Origin: Runella limosa DSM 17973
Lineage (GTDB): Bacteria; Bacteroidota; Bacteroidia; Cytophagales; Spirosomataceae
Assembly: GCF_000482465.1 (NCBI RefSeq)
Contig: NZ_AXVJ01000043.1
Coordinates: forward strand, 62,001 to 126,000
DNA: 64,000 nucleotides
Reading direction: 5' to 3'
Shown: positions 17,238-25,454 of the stretch, piece by piece
Layout: every line of letters starts with the position of its first letter
Position numbering within the stretch: the first letter of the stretch is position 1
Notes under the pieces: model-generated
Told to the model about the DNA's origin: nothing
What the model saw: only the letters and a program-made list of their open reading frames with translations
The model's database searches: none
Position numbers and translations under genes: made by a program

Positions 17238-18101
17238 TTAGTTCAACAATGAACCCATGCCAAATGCGGTAATCGTTTTTTCGTATTCTACCTGTACCGC
17301 TTCATTGGCCGTTTCTACGATGTGTCCCGTTGATGGGTCAACGACCGTTCTGAGGGGGCGTTCGCCTTTGGGTAAGTTTATTAGCGTTACTACGGCATCG
17401 GCTACTTCTTGCGGATTTGGTTTAGTTGTTTCAAACAATTGTGCCAGTCCGCTCCCCATCTGGTTCGGAATTTCGGCCAATGTGCCATATCCTGCCACGA
17501 CCGACTCATCCGAACCCGTTCTGACTTTGTGCAAAATGTCCGTCGGGAAGGCACCTGGTTGAATAATCGCCACATCAACCCCCAACTGTTTTACTTCGTA
17601 ATGTAGTCCTTCGCTCAACCCTTCTAAGCCAAATTTGGCAGCACTATAGACCGTCATAAACGGAAAGGCAAACCTTCCTGCTCCACTCGAAATATTGACG
17701 ATTAAACCATCTGCTTGTTTACGCATAACGGGTAAAACGGCTTTCATCAATCGCCAGTATGCTACCACATGCAAGCCAAACATCTCTTCTACATCGGTCG
17801 TCGTGAAGCTTTCAGCCACGCCCGCAGCTCCAAAACCCGCATTATTGACCAACACATCAATTCGCCCTTCGGCAGCGATGATTGAATCTACGGCATTCTT
17901 TACACTGACATCGTCCGTCAGGGTTACATCCAACACCGTAATGTTTTCAACCTGTGCAAGTGCCTTGGCCTTTTCGGCATTCTTTGATGCGGTATCTCGC
18001 ATGGTAGCATATACCTTGTGACCTAATTCCGCTAATGTGTTGGCTGTCAACCAACCAAATCCACTGTTTGTGCCAGTGATTAATACAACTTTGTTGCTCA
18101 T
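17238..18101 (-). CDS. Short-chain dehydrogenase/reductase
   Basis: 287 residues, classical SDR: NAD(P)-binding TGTNSGFG at residues ~10-17, NNAG near residue 88, catalytic Ser in NISSGAGR, and YSAAK (Tyr and Lys) near residue 153. The C-terminal extension resembles SDRs acting on ketones or sugars in many bacteria. It is transcribed divergently from an HxlR regulator 97 bp away, which is probably its repressor or sensor. Confidence 0.9.
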   Translation of the reverse strand: MSNKVVLITGTNSGFGWLTANTLAELGHKVYATMRDTASKNAEKAKALAQVENITVLDVTLTDDVSVKNAVDSIIAAEGRIDVLVNNAGFGAAGVAESFTTTDVEEMFGLHVVAYWRLMKAVLPVMRKQADGLIVNISSGAGRFAFPFMTVYSAAKFGLEGLSEGLHYEVKQLGVDVAIIQPGAFPTDILHKVRTGSDESVVAGYGTLAEIPNQMGSGLAQLFETTKPNPQEVADAVVTLINLPKGERPLRTVVDPSTGHIVETANEAVQVEYEKTITAFGMGSLLN

Positions 18102-18149
18102 TTGAAGTAATAATTTTAAAAAGTACGATGCAAATGTGGTGACATTTTG

Positions 18150-18157
18150 TAACTTTG
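18150..18157 (+). promoter_or_regulatory. -7 box (TAACTTTG) of the HxlR gene
   Basis: Exact TAnnTTTG match in the 97-bp divergent spacer. It lies between TGACA (18140) and TGTCA (18158), a short inverted pair that could be an HxlR operator. Confidence 0.5.
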
Positions 18158-18198
18158 TGTCATAAGGTAATAGTTTATTTTAAGCTACCAATTTTCAA

Positions 18199-18576
18199 AT
18201 GAGTCAGCTAGTGACAATAAAGAAACCAACTTCGTGTGTGTCGGAAAACGACACTTGCACCGCCTCTATGAGGGCTATTCAAGACATTATGGACGTGCTG
18301 GGCGGCAAATGGAAAATATCCATCGTTACCTGCCTTTGTTTTAGTCCAAGAAGGTTTAGCGAACTGTTAAAAATGGTAGATGGTATTTCGGGCAAAGTGC
18401 TGAGTCGTGAACTCAAAGACCTAGAAATGAACAAATTGATTTCGAGAACAGTCAAAGACACCCAGCCCATTTCGGTAGAATACGCCATTACTGAATACGG
18501 CAATTCCTTCAAAGAACTCATTCAGATTATGTCTGAATGGGGCGTAAAACACCGAAAAGAAATTATCGGGAAATAA
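18199..18576 (+). CDS. HxlR family transcriptional regulator
   Basis: 125 residues with the HxlR winged helix: IMDVLGGKWKISIVTCL, FSELLKMVDGISGKVLSRELKDLE and YAITEYGNSF. Two N-terminal Cys (residues ~14 and 20) and two near TCLC could sense electrophiles or oxidants, as in some HxlR proteins; that is inference. Divergent to the SDR gene, it is its likely regulator. Confidence 0.9.
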   Translation: MSQLVTIKKPTSCVSENDTCTASMRAIQDIMDVLGGKWKISIVTCLCFSPRRFSELLKMVDGISGKVLSRELKDLEMNKLISRTVKDTQPISVEYAITEYGNSFKELIQIMSEWGVKHRKEIIGK

Positions 18577-18592
18577 AAATCGCCCCTCTTTC

Positions 18593-18626
18593 CCTTTTGG
18601 CTACAACATAGCGCCTTTTGACTACA
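18593..18626 (+). promoter_or_regulatory. Direct-repeat operator upstream of the molybdenum hydroxylase genes
   Basis: Two half-sites CCTTTTGGCTACA (18593-18605) and CCTTTTGACTACA (18614-18626), exactly 21 bp apart. The same 34-bp arrangement is found at 21401-21434. It ends 21 bp before a possible -7 box (TAACTTAC, 18648). Direct half-sites two helical turns apart are typical of AraC-family activators. Confidence 0.65.
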
Positions 18627-18697
18627 TTATTGCTTTGATTTTTTTTGTAACTTACAGTGATAAAAAGCAGAAACAATGACAGCTCAATTGAATCACT

Positions 18698-19174
18698 ATG
18701 CAACTTTCACTAACCATCAATAACAAGCCTACGGTTTTGGATGTCGAGCCCGAAATGCCTTTACTTTGGCTCATTCGCGATGAAGCCCAGCTTAAAGGCA
18801 CAAAGTTTGGCTGTGGCAAAGCCCTGTGCGGCGCTTGCTCTCTGTACGTTGACGGCGACCTAATTCGCTCCTGTTCGTATCCTGCCCAACTGGCCAATGG
18901 CAAAAAAATAACCACCATTGAGGGGCTTTCAGAAAACGAAACCCATTTGCATCCCGTGCAGCAAGCGTGGCTGGAAGTGCAGGTTCCCCAATGCGGCTAC
19001 TGCCAATCGGGTTTTATGATGGCAGCAGCCAAACTTTTGGAAGAAAACCCCAACCCCACGGCCGATGACATCAAAAACGGTATCTCCAACATTTGTCGGT
19101 GTGGTACTCATCCTCGCATTATTAAAGCAATTCTTTTGGCGGCAAAATTGAAAAACGATGGAAAACGCGGATAA
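18698..19174 (+). CDS. iorA: 2Fe-2S subunit of isoquinoline 1-oxidoreductase-type Mo hydroxylase
   Basis: 158 residues. N-terminal plant-type 2Fe-2S domain with GCGKALCGACSLYVDG and a further Cys (SCSYPA), then the second 2Fe-2S domain with CGYCQSGFMMAA and CRCGTHPRI. It passes electrons from the molybdenum subunit encoded next; the two genes overlap by 17 bp. The iorA-type name reflects family resemblance; the real substrate may be another N-heterocycle or aldehyde. Confidence 0.88.
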   Translation: MQLSLTINNKPTVLDVEPEMPLLWLIRDEAQLKGTKFGCGKALCGACSLYVDGDLIRSCSYPAQLANGKKITTIEGLSENETHLHPVQQAWLEVQVPQCGYCQSGFMMAAAKLLEENPNPTADDIKNGISNICRCGTHPRIIKAILLAAKLKNDGKRG

Positions 19175-21329
19175 AAAACCTAAAAAAGGATTTTCGAGAA
19201 GAAAATTTTTGGCCATCTCTGGCTCTGGCGTGGCAGGGACGTTGGCCTTACTCTATTTCGGACGAGGAGCCATTAGAAGAAAAATAAGTGACGTCACTTC
19301 AGAAATGGACATTCCAGCGGACGTCTCGAACTTTGACCATAAACTGTGGTTTGAAGTAAATGCCGACAATACCATTACCCTAAAATCGCCCAAAGCCGAG
19401 ATGGGGCAAGGGATTTTTACGGGTTTTGCCATGCTCGCTGCCGAAGAACTGGACATGGCGGTGGAGAAAATTAAGGTTGTTCACGCCAACTCCTTAAACG
19501 GTCTTCTCTCCAATACGGCGGCAAGCAACAGCACCTCTTCTTTTTATGTCACCATCCGAGAAGTGGCTGCTACCCTGCGAGAAACCCTCAAACTTCAGGC
19601 ATCGAAATTGTGGAATATTCCCGTTGCTTCCATTTCGACCAAAGACGGAATGCTGACAGCGGGTGATAAACAATTATCGTATGCCGACCTAGCCAAACAA
19701 ATTACCAAATGGGAAACGACCGAAACACCCGCGTTACGACCGTCTTCCCAGTTCAAATACGTTGGGAAACAACAAAAACGAATTGATTTACCCGATAAAG
19801 TCCTTGCCAAACCGATTTACGGCATTGATACTACCTTGCCCAATATGGTGTACGGCGCGGTGCTTTATTCTCCCTATGTTAAAGGAACGCTAAAAAGTGC
19901 CGATACTAGTGGTGCAAAAAATTCGACGGGCGTACTAAAGATCGTAGAAGAAACAAACTGGATTGGCGTGGTGGCCACGTCTCGCTACGCCGCACAAACG
20001 GCGGTGGAGAAAATCAAGGCGGAGTGGGACTACAACCCCAACGTTTCTACCAAAGACCTGGAAAAATTGATAACAGTTGGGAACGGCAAAGAGGTCAATA
20101 TCCAAAACGATGGCGACACAGACAGCGTACCCGATGAGGTGCTAACGGGCGAATTTCGTACGCCAATTGGTTTTCACGGCAATTTAGAGCCTTCCATTGT
20201 CGTCGCTGATTATAAAGACAACAAAATAACGCTTTACGCCTCTTTTCAAAATCCAGCCTATTTACAAACTTCCGTTGCGGAGGCATTAGACCTTAAAACC
20301 GAGGACGTTGCCATTGTGCCAACGTACATGGGGGGAGGATTTGGCCGAAAGGCGTTTAAGAGCAACGCCGTAGAAGCAGCCAAACTATCAAAAGCCGTCG
20401 GGAAGCCCGTTCACTTGCTTGCGACCCGTCAGCAAGAGTTTCAAAACGGGTACGTAAGGCCCAATACCCACCACGTTTTAAAAGGGAAAGTAGGTAAAGA
20501 CGGCAAAATTTTGGCCTTTGAACACCACCTTGCCACGGGCCCGATGATATTTAACTCCGTCCCTGCTATAGCCGAAACAATCTTGGGCGCTGACTTTATC
20601 CTAGCAGGACACGGCGCGCGGTGTGCGTACCATGTTCCCAACGTCAAAACCACAATATGGCACAACAACCTTCCCTTTGAAACCAGTATATGGCGAGGAG
20701 TGGGGATGTTTGCCAACACGTTTGCTATCGAAAGTTTTATGGATGAATTGGCGCATAAAGCGGGAGTTAATCCTCTGAAGTTGAGAATCGACCACTGCGA
20801 CGACACACCGCAATTGGTTCGTCGGAAAAAGTTGCTCGAAATCATTGGCGAAAAATCAGGCTGGCACTTACCCAAGTCGGAAGGGGTTGGCCGTGGCTTG
20901 GCAGTATGCGACGACCGCAAAACGGTGTCGGCAGCGGTGGTAGAAGTAAAAATAGTCGATGGAGCCATTAAGATTGTGAAAGTGATACAAGCCATTGACC
21001 CTGGCAAAATCATTAACCCCGACGGCATCAGGCAGCAAGTAGAAGGTGCTACCATGATGGCCATCAGTGCCAGCCTCTACGAACAAGGCACGGTAGAAAA
21101 TGGGCAATTTGTGCAAACCAATTTCCACAATTACCAAGTAGTCAGGCTCAGCGATACGCCCGAAATAGAGGTTATTTTACACGAAGGTTCTGAGGTACCT
21201 TCTGGGGTTGGAGAGCCTCCTCTTTCTCCCATTGCCCCCGCCATTGCCAATGCGATTTTTGACTTGACAGGTAAGCGTTTAAGGTCACTGCCCTTGCAAT
21301 TGGTGCTCCAAAACGCATCCAATCAATAA
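19158..21329 (+). CDS. iorB: Molybdopterin-binding subunit, isoquinoline 1-oxidoreductase/xanthine dehydrogenase family
   Basis: 723 residues. It begins with a Tat-type signal (SRRKFLAISGSGVAG, residues ~13-27), so the folded enzyme should be exported. Molybdopterin contacts are GGGFGRK near residue 395, and the catalytic Glu is in GVGEPPLSPIAPAIANA near residue 690, as in the xanthine oxidase family. No FAD subunit is encoded nearby, so electrons probably go to a cytochrome or quinone-linked carrier, as in IorAB enzymes. A strong terminator follows. Confidence 0.9.
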   Translation: MENADKKPKKGFSRRKFLAISGSGVAGTLALLYFGRGAIRRKISDVTSEMDIPADVSNFDHKLWFEVNADNTITLKSPKAEMGQGIFTGFAMLAAEELDMAVEKIKVVHANSLNGLLSNTAASNSTSSFYVTIREVAATLRETLKLQASKLWNIPVASISTKDGMLTAGDKQLSYADLAKQITKWETTETPALRPSSQFKYVGKQQKRIDLPDKVLAKPIYGIDTTLPNMVYGAVLYSPYVKGTLKSADTSGAKNSTGVLKIVEETNWIGVVATSRYAAQTAVEKIKAEWDYNPNVSTKDLEKLITVGNGKEVNIQNDGDTDSVPDEVLTGEFRTPIGFHGNLEPSIVVADYKDNKITLYASFQNPAYLQTSVAEALDLKTEDVAIVPTYMGGGFGRKAFKSNAVEAAKLSKAVGKPVHLLATRQQEFQNGYVRPNTHHVLKGKVGKDGKILAFEHHLATGPMIFNSVPAIAETILGADFILAGHGARCAYHVPNVKTTIWHNNLPFETSIWRGVGMFANTFAIESFMDELAHKAGVNPLKLRIDHCDDTPQLVRRKKLLEIIGEKSGWHLPKSEGVGRGLAVCDDRKTVSAAVVEVKIVDGAIKIVKVIQAIDPGKIINPDGIRQQVEGATMMAISASLYEQGTVENGQFVQTNFHNYQVVRLSDTPEIEVILHEGSEVPSGVGEPPLSPIAPAIANAIFDLTGKRLRSLPLQLVLQNASNQ

Positions 21330-21345
21330 AGTTTTTCATTTTTCT

Positions 21346-21385
21346 AAAGCTATAAGGTTTCTAAAACCTTATAGCTTTTTTTTAG
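21346..21385 (+). terminator. Terminator after iorB
   Basis: Perfect 15-bp stem (21346-21360 with 21364-21378), 3-nt loop, then T-run. Its core CTATAAGGTTT/AAACCTTATAG is the same as the palindrome inside the aminotransferase gene at 58555-58588. Confidence 0.85.
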
Positions 21386-21400
21386 TAATAATCTCTCTTC

Positions 21401-21434
21401 TCTTTTGACTACAACATTGCGCCTTTTGGCTACA
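21401..21434 (+). promoter_or_regulatory. Direct-repeat operator upstream of the broken SDR gene
   Basis: TCTTTTGACTACA (21401-21413) and CCTTTTGGCTACA (21422-21434), again 21 bp apart, with ACAT(A/T)GCG between them as in the copy at 18593. A -7-like GACCTTTG follows 20 bp downstream at 21455. Confidence 0.65.
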
Positions 21435-21484
21435 CCCATTTGTTGATTAGTGCTGACCTTTGCATTAACAAAACACGCAAACAA

Positions 21485-21976
21485 ATGGACTTAAAAAACA
21501 GCACAATCCTTATCACAGGAGGCACAAGTGGAATCGGTTTAGAATTTGTAAAACAATTGACTAAGCTAGGGTCAACTATCATTGTTACAGGCAGAAAACT
21601 GGATGCTCTTAACGAAACAAAAAAGCAATTCCCCAACGTACATACGTTTCAAAGTGACGTGAGTAATCCGAGGGATATTGAGAAACTACACAAAGAAATT
21701 ACGCTACAATTTCCCGACCTCAACATCCTCATTAATAACGCAGGTTTGATGCGTTTAATCGACGTACAAGACCAGTCATTAGACTTGGAAAATATCAATC
21801 GAGAAATCGCTACTAACCTTTCAGGAACGGTTCAGATGGTGCATCAATTTTTACCCCATTTATTGAAACAAAAATCTGCTGCGATTGTCAACGTTTCATC
21901 GGGGATAGCCTTTATTAGTGAGATGAAAATAAAAACCTTTCGTATCTTAGCAATAAGGAAGAAGCATCAATACTGA
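21485..21976 (+). pseudogene. Truncated short-chain dehydrogenase (DltE-like)
   Basis: Starts as a normal SDR (TILITGGTSGIGLEFVKQL, then INNAGLMRL) and keeps the catalytic Ser strand VNVSSGIAFI, but then switches at about nucleotide 21915 to an unrelated tail of 17 residues and stops after 163 residues. The YxxxK motif and the whole C-terminal part are missing, so it should be inactive. The sequence after the junction belongs with the following fragment, which suggests a deletion that joined two genes. Confidence 0.8.
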
Positions 21977-22265
21977 ACTACTAACAGCCATAACTTTTGA
22001 ATCTATCCAAACAAGTATTAAAAAATCAAATACGAATGATTCAGTGGCAATTAATGGATTGGGGGTATCGCTAGGAATCAACTCTTGGATAAATAAATTC
22101 AATAATCACAACGTTGGCATAAGAGCTGTCTATACTTACGCAACATTTGATGCAAGCAAATACCTAGCAAGCAGTATCGGTAGGCATTCATTTACTTTTT
22201 CATTAATTTACAGGTTTCCGAAACGAAACCAAAGAAATAAAAGCCCGAATCAATCTAGCACATGA
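21957..22265 (+). pseudogene. 3' fragment of an outer-membrane-type protein gene
   Basis: The frame opens at 21957 without a convincing start and ends at 22265. The peptide contains GLGVSLGINSWINKFNNHNVG and ends with alternating strands (HSFTFSLIYRF), which looks like the last strands of a small beta-barrel. It is very AT-rich. Probably the 3' remnant left by the same deletion that cut the SDR gene; a GTG start at 22044 is possible but I doubt it is used. Confidence 0.5.
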
Positions 22266-22328
22266 ACTAGCTATTTTATAAATAAAGTTACTCAATCCAC
22301 CCAAACCATCTTTCACCTTACATCTTCC

Positions 22329-23162
22329 ATGAAGTCACGCCAGAAAACCACGTTCCAACGCTACTTTCTACTATTGTTCCTTCTCAATCTTGCTTTTGTA
22401 AGCTATGCAGGAAGCAATCAAGCCTCCACTCGCACGACCTGGAACGGCTTCGAAATGCTGGAGTTTCAATTTGAAGGTGTCGAAGCTAAAGTGGTTTTCC
22501 CCCATCAACCCAACCAAAACAAAAACTGGATTTGGCGTACTCAGTTTTGGGCGCATGAGCCACAAGTGGATATTGCGTTGTTACAAAAAGGGTTTCATGT
22601 GGTGTATGTCGATGTGGTTGACTTATACGGCGGGCCAAAATCCATCCGCCGATTCGATGGTTTTTACAGTCATCTGATTCAACGCTTCGGGCTAAACCGT
22701 AAAACAGTCTTGGAAGGATTGAGTCGAGGCGGTTTGGATGCCTACAATTGGGCTTCGCGGAACGTGGACAAGGTATATTGTATTTACGCCGATGCCCCCG
22801 TGTGCGACATAAAAAGTTGGCCAGGCGGCTTAGGCAAGGGAAAAGGCTCAAAAAACGATTGGGAAAAATGCCTCAACGCCTACGGCTTGACAGAAGCGAC
22901 GGTCAATGAGTTGAAAGACAGCCCTATCAACAATTGTGTACAACTTGCGGCGGCAAAAATCCCGCTCTTACACGTCTGCGGAGACGCAGATGATGTCGTC
23001 CCCATTGAAGAAAATACGTATCGACTAGCCGAAGCGTACCGAAACGCGGGAGGAACGATTGAACTCATCGTAAAAAAAGGCGTGGGCCATCACCCACACA
23101 GCTTAAAAGACCCCCAACCGATTGTTGATTTTATTTTAAAAAGCACTGGAAATCAAGAATAA
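22329..23162 (+). CDS. Secreted alpha/beta hydrolase
   Basis: 277 residues with a signal peptide (to about residue 28). Alpha/beta-hydrolase fold with nucleophile elbow GLSRGGLDAYNWA (Ser at ~137), an acid in LLHVCGDADDVVPIEEN, and His in GVGHHPHSL near the C-terminus. This layout is common in esterases and dienelactone-hydrolase-like proteins of polysaccharide-degrading Bacteroidota. Substrate unknown. Confidence 0.85.
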   Translation: MKSRQKTTFQRYFLLLFLLNLAFVSYAGSNQASTRTTWNGFEMLEFQFEGVEAKVVFPHQPNQNKNWIWRTQFWAHEPQVDIALLQKGFHVVYVDVVDLYGGPKSIRRFDGFYSHLIQRFGLNRKTVLEGLSRGGLDAYNWASRNVDKVYCIYADAPVCDIKSWPGGLGKGKGSKNDWEKCLNAYGLTEATVNELKDSPINNCVQLAAAKIPLLHVCGDADDVVPIEENTYRLAEAYRNAGGTIELIVKKGVGHHPHSLKDPQPIVDFILKSTGNQE

Positions 23163-23284
23163 AAACCAACATTTTCGAAGATTTTAAGCGTTTTTTGTAG
23201 AAAAACGATTTTTTACAATTTCGGGCGAGTGCGGTAGTGCAACTTTGCATCGTTATTTATTTCATCCTTTAAACGTACGAAACA

Positions 23285-23677
23285 ATGTTTACCGCAGAGC
23301 AAATCAAAGCAGCCCACAGCAAAGTAAAATCAGGTGCCGACTTTCCCGCTTACATCAAAGAAATTAAGGCATTGGGCGTGACCCACTATGAAGCCTACGT
23401 CAGCGATGGGCACATTGATTACCACGGCGCCAACAACCACACCGCCAAAGTTCCTGAGAAATACGCCCCATTGGCCATTGCCGATACCGCAAAAGTGGAG
23501 ACGTTCAAAGCAGAACTGCTTGCGCACCAACAAGGCAAAACCGATTACCTCACTTTCATTGCGATGTGCGCCGAAACAGGGATTGAGAAATGGGAAATCT
23601 GCCTTGACAAAATGACCTGTACTTATTTTGACAAAGCAGGTACCGAAGTTTTGGTCGAGCAGATACCGCAGCTTTAG
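23285..23677 (+). CDS. DUF1398 family protein
   Basis: 130 residues matching the DUF1398 family: FTAEQIKAAHSKVKSGADFP, LGVTHYEAYVSDGHIDYHG and GIEKWEICLDKMTCTYFD. Members are small cytoplasmic proteins of unknown role; some are labelled phage envelope protein without good support. It has its own hairpin terminator downstream. Confidence 0.8.
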   Translation: MFTAEQIKAAHSKVKSGADFPAYIKEIKALGVTHYEAYVSDGHIDYHGANNHTAKVPEKYAPLAIADTAKVETFKAELLAHQQGKTDYLTFIAMCAETGIEKWEICLDKMTCTYFDKAGTEVLVEQIPQL

Positions 23678-23697
23678 TTTCTGGAAAAAACAATTTG

Positions 23698-23724
23698 ATA
23701 ACGCGAGGCAGGGCTTCGCGTTAT
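23698..23724 (+). terminator. Hairpin after the DUF1398 gene
   Basis: 9-bp perfect stem ATAACGCGA/TCGCGTTAT (23698-23706 with 23716-23724). There is no clear T-run, so termination efficiency is uncertain. A second weaker fold (TCTAAGC/GCTTAGA arms) follows to about 23782. Confidence 0.5.
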
Positions 23725-23840
23725 GTGTTCTAAGCGTTCTAGCTTGACTTTAGGTGGTTTACTGCCACAACATCGGGCTTAGAAATACAAAACGATAGCT
23801 ATCCCTACTCAGTCACTTAACTTCCAAACACCAATAATTC

Positions 23841-24239
23841 ATGAAATTAATCGACTTTATTAAACAGAAATTAGGTTTATCACCTGAGTCAGTTGAGAAC
23901 AACACTCCGATTATTGATAGAATTGGTTGGACTGGACAAGATTTTGAATTTCTGATTGTAGGTGAAATCAATGTATTATCTGATTTTGACCAGTTGATGA
24001 CACCAAATTCATTTGAGTGGACAAAAACTCATAAAAACGGCTGGGATTATTACCAAGTTGGGCAAGATGAGTTTAGGTACTCTTTTGAAGAACCAGGCAT
24101 ACAAATGACGTTCAATGAAGAAATTAGCTTTGATAAAGCCAAGAAAATTGGGGATGAAGTAATTCTAAATATCAATTCAACGGGGCAAAATGCTGAACTA
24201 CTTATTCTGGACAAGAGAAAAGTACATAGATTTAATTGA
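23841..24239 (+). CDS. Hypothetical protein
   Basis: 132 residues, acidic, no signal peptide or membrane segment. I do not recognise the family. Aromatic-rich stretches (FEWTKTHKNGWDYYQVGQDEFRY is split here by description) and alternating strands suggest a small soluble alpha/beta protein. AT-rich like its downstream neighbours, which suggests that 23.8-25.9 kb is an acquired block. Confidence 0.6.
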   Translation: MKLIDFIKQKLGLSPESVENNTPIIDRIGWTGQDFEFLIVGEINVLSDFDQLMTPNSFEWTKTHKNGWDYYQVGQDEFRYSFEEPGIQMTFNEEISFDKAKKIGDEVILNINSTGQNAELLILDKRKVHRFN

Positions 24240-24321
24240 CCGCTGAATACTAGGTCGTAACTCACTCTCGCAGTTGTTGCACATTCAATTAAAACAGCTT
24301 CATAGCGCCCACATTCAGAAA

Positions 24322-25026
24322 ATGACAGAAGCTACCCCTCAACTCTCTCAACCCGAACTTGAAGGAGAAATTTACTACTTATCAGAACAAGAAGGGGGTC
24401 GAAGAAACCCCGTAGCATCAGGGTATCGGGGGCAGTTTTACTATAATGGCAGAGATTGGGACGCCCCCCAAACATTAATCAATAAAGAGCTCTGCTATCC
24501 AGGTGAAAATGTGAAGGTTAGACTTCAAACGTTAAGTCCCAACTTTCACGTTGGGCAATTTTACGTAGGGCAAGGCTTTGAAATAAGAGAAGGCACAAAA
24601 ACCGTCGGCCGTGGTAAAATCACGCAGGTTTTAAGGACAGATTTCAATTATTGGGACTTTGATACTTTTTTCAAGGAACTAAAGCCAGAACATAAACCAG
24701 TTGATTTTCAGAATATTAAAAGTTTCTCTACAAGAGTTCGTCACGCATTAGGCGCTATTAAGCAGATTAGTAACCTAAGGCTCTCAAAATCCTTGTCGAA
24801 TCACTCCCAAATGTTGACTATCGAATGCAACCTAAGAGAAGTGGGTAATCAAGCTCTTCCGTTGATGGACGAAATCTGTGACCGTTGGAGACAGGAAATC
24901 CAACTAGCTAACTCCCATTATAAAACCGAGCTAAAACCTCTCACAAAAGGGGTTCAATTTGAACTCACTTTTGCCACTTGGCACAGTAGCTTCGTAACAG
25001 GAAAAATTATTGTAAACGCCATTTGA
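24322..25026 (+). CDS. Free-standing EF-Tu domain 3-like protein with unknown C-terminal domain
   Basis: 234 residues from the ATG at 24322; a start at 24274 is possible but adds a non-conserved tail. Residues ~12-105 align with EF-Tu domain 3: YYLSEQEGGRRNPVASGYRG corresponds to the YxLskEEGGRHTPFfxxYRP motif, and PGENVKVRLQTLSP and FEIREGTKTVGRGKITQVL match the later strands. There is no GTPase domain and no domain 2. Residues ~106-234 are not recognised. In EF-Tu this domain contacts tRNA and EF-Ts; what a lone copy does is unknown. It sits directly upstream of a toxin-antitoxin operon. Confidence 0.7.
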   Translation: MTEATPQLSQPELEGEIYYLSEQEGGRRNPVASGYRGQFYYNGRDWDAPQTLINKELCYPGENVKVRLQTLSPNFHVGQFYVGQGFEIREGTKTVGRGKITQVLRTDFNYWDFDTFFKELKPEHKPVDFQNIKSFSTRVRHALGAIKQISNLRLSKSLSNHSQMLTIECNLREVGNQALPLMDEICDRWRQEIQLANSHYKTELKPLTKGVQFELTFATWHSSFVTGKIIVNAI

Positions 25027-25083
25027 TAGCATGAGGCAGATGCTCTCTAAAGAAGAGTATTTTGTAATACCAAAACAAACTAT

Positions 25084-25137
25084 TGTACGTAAAATATCTG
25101 TACACAAGAAGTAATTTGTACAGGTATTTTACGTACA
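25084..25137. promoter_or_regulatory. Palindromic operator of the DUF1778/GNAT operon
   Basis: Two 21-bp arms (25084-25104 and 25117-25137) are inverted copies with one mismatch, separated by 12 bp. Each arm itself begins and ends with TGTAC/GTACA, giving four half-sites. It ends 20 bp before the antitoxin ATG, as expected for autorepression by a ribbon-helix-helix antitoxin. Confidence 0.8.
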
Positions 25138-25157
25138 TTTACAAAAAGATTTTATTT

Positions 25158-25454
25158 ATGAACACAACAACCAAAGAACAGGCACGATTTGACGCAAGGC
25201 TTTCAAAAGAACAAAAACATTTTTTTGAGAAAGCCGCTTATTTAGGTGGTTTTAGAAGTCTGACAGATTTTGTTATTCTGACAGTACAAGAAAAAGCGAA
25301 GGAAATCATAAAGGAAAAGGAGCAAATAATCGCTTCTGAAAAGGACAGTCAACTCTTTTTTGATGCAATCACCAACCCAAAGCCCCCCTCAAAAACCCTG
25401 AAAAGCGCTTATGAGGATTATAACACCTTCATATCAAACTCAAAAAATGATTGA
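25158..25454 (+). CDS. DUF1778 antitoxin (TacA-like)
   Basis: 98 residues from the ATG at 25158; the longer frame to 25083 would run through the operator palindrome. N-terminal ribbon-helix-helix (RFDARLSKEQKHFFEKAAYL, SLTDFVILTVQEKA) binds DNA; the C-terminal tail from about residue 60 should wrap the acetyltransferase toxin. Its stop overlaps the toxin start by 8 bp. Confidence 0.9.
   Translation: MNTTTKEQARFDARLSKEQKHFFEKAAYLGGFRSLTDFVILTVQEKAKEIIKEKEQIIASEKDSQLFFDAITNPKPPSKTLKSAYEDYNTFISNSKND

Noticed and set aside
18140-18162. TGACA/TGTCA pair as a definite HxlR operator
   Set aside because: Only 5-nt arms match; too weak to claim beyond a possibility noted at the promoter.
23730-23782. 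Cloverleaf-like fold with TCTAAGC/GCTTAGA arms as a tRNA
   Set aside because: Only about 53 nt, no T-loop or anticodon stem of correct size.
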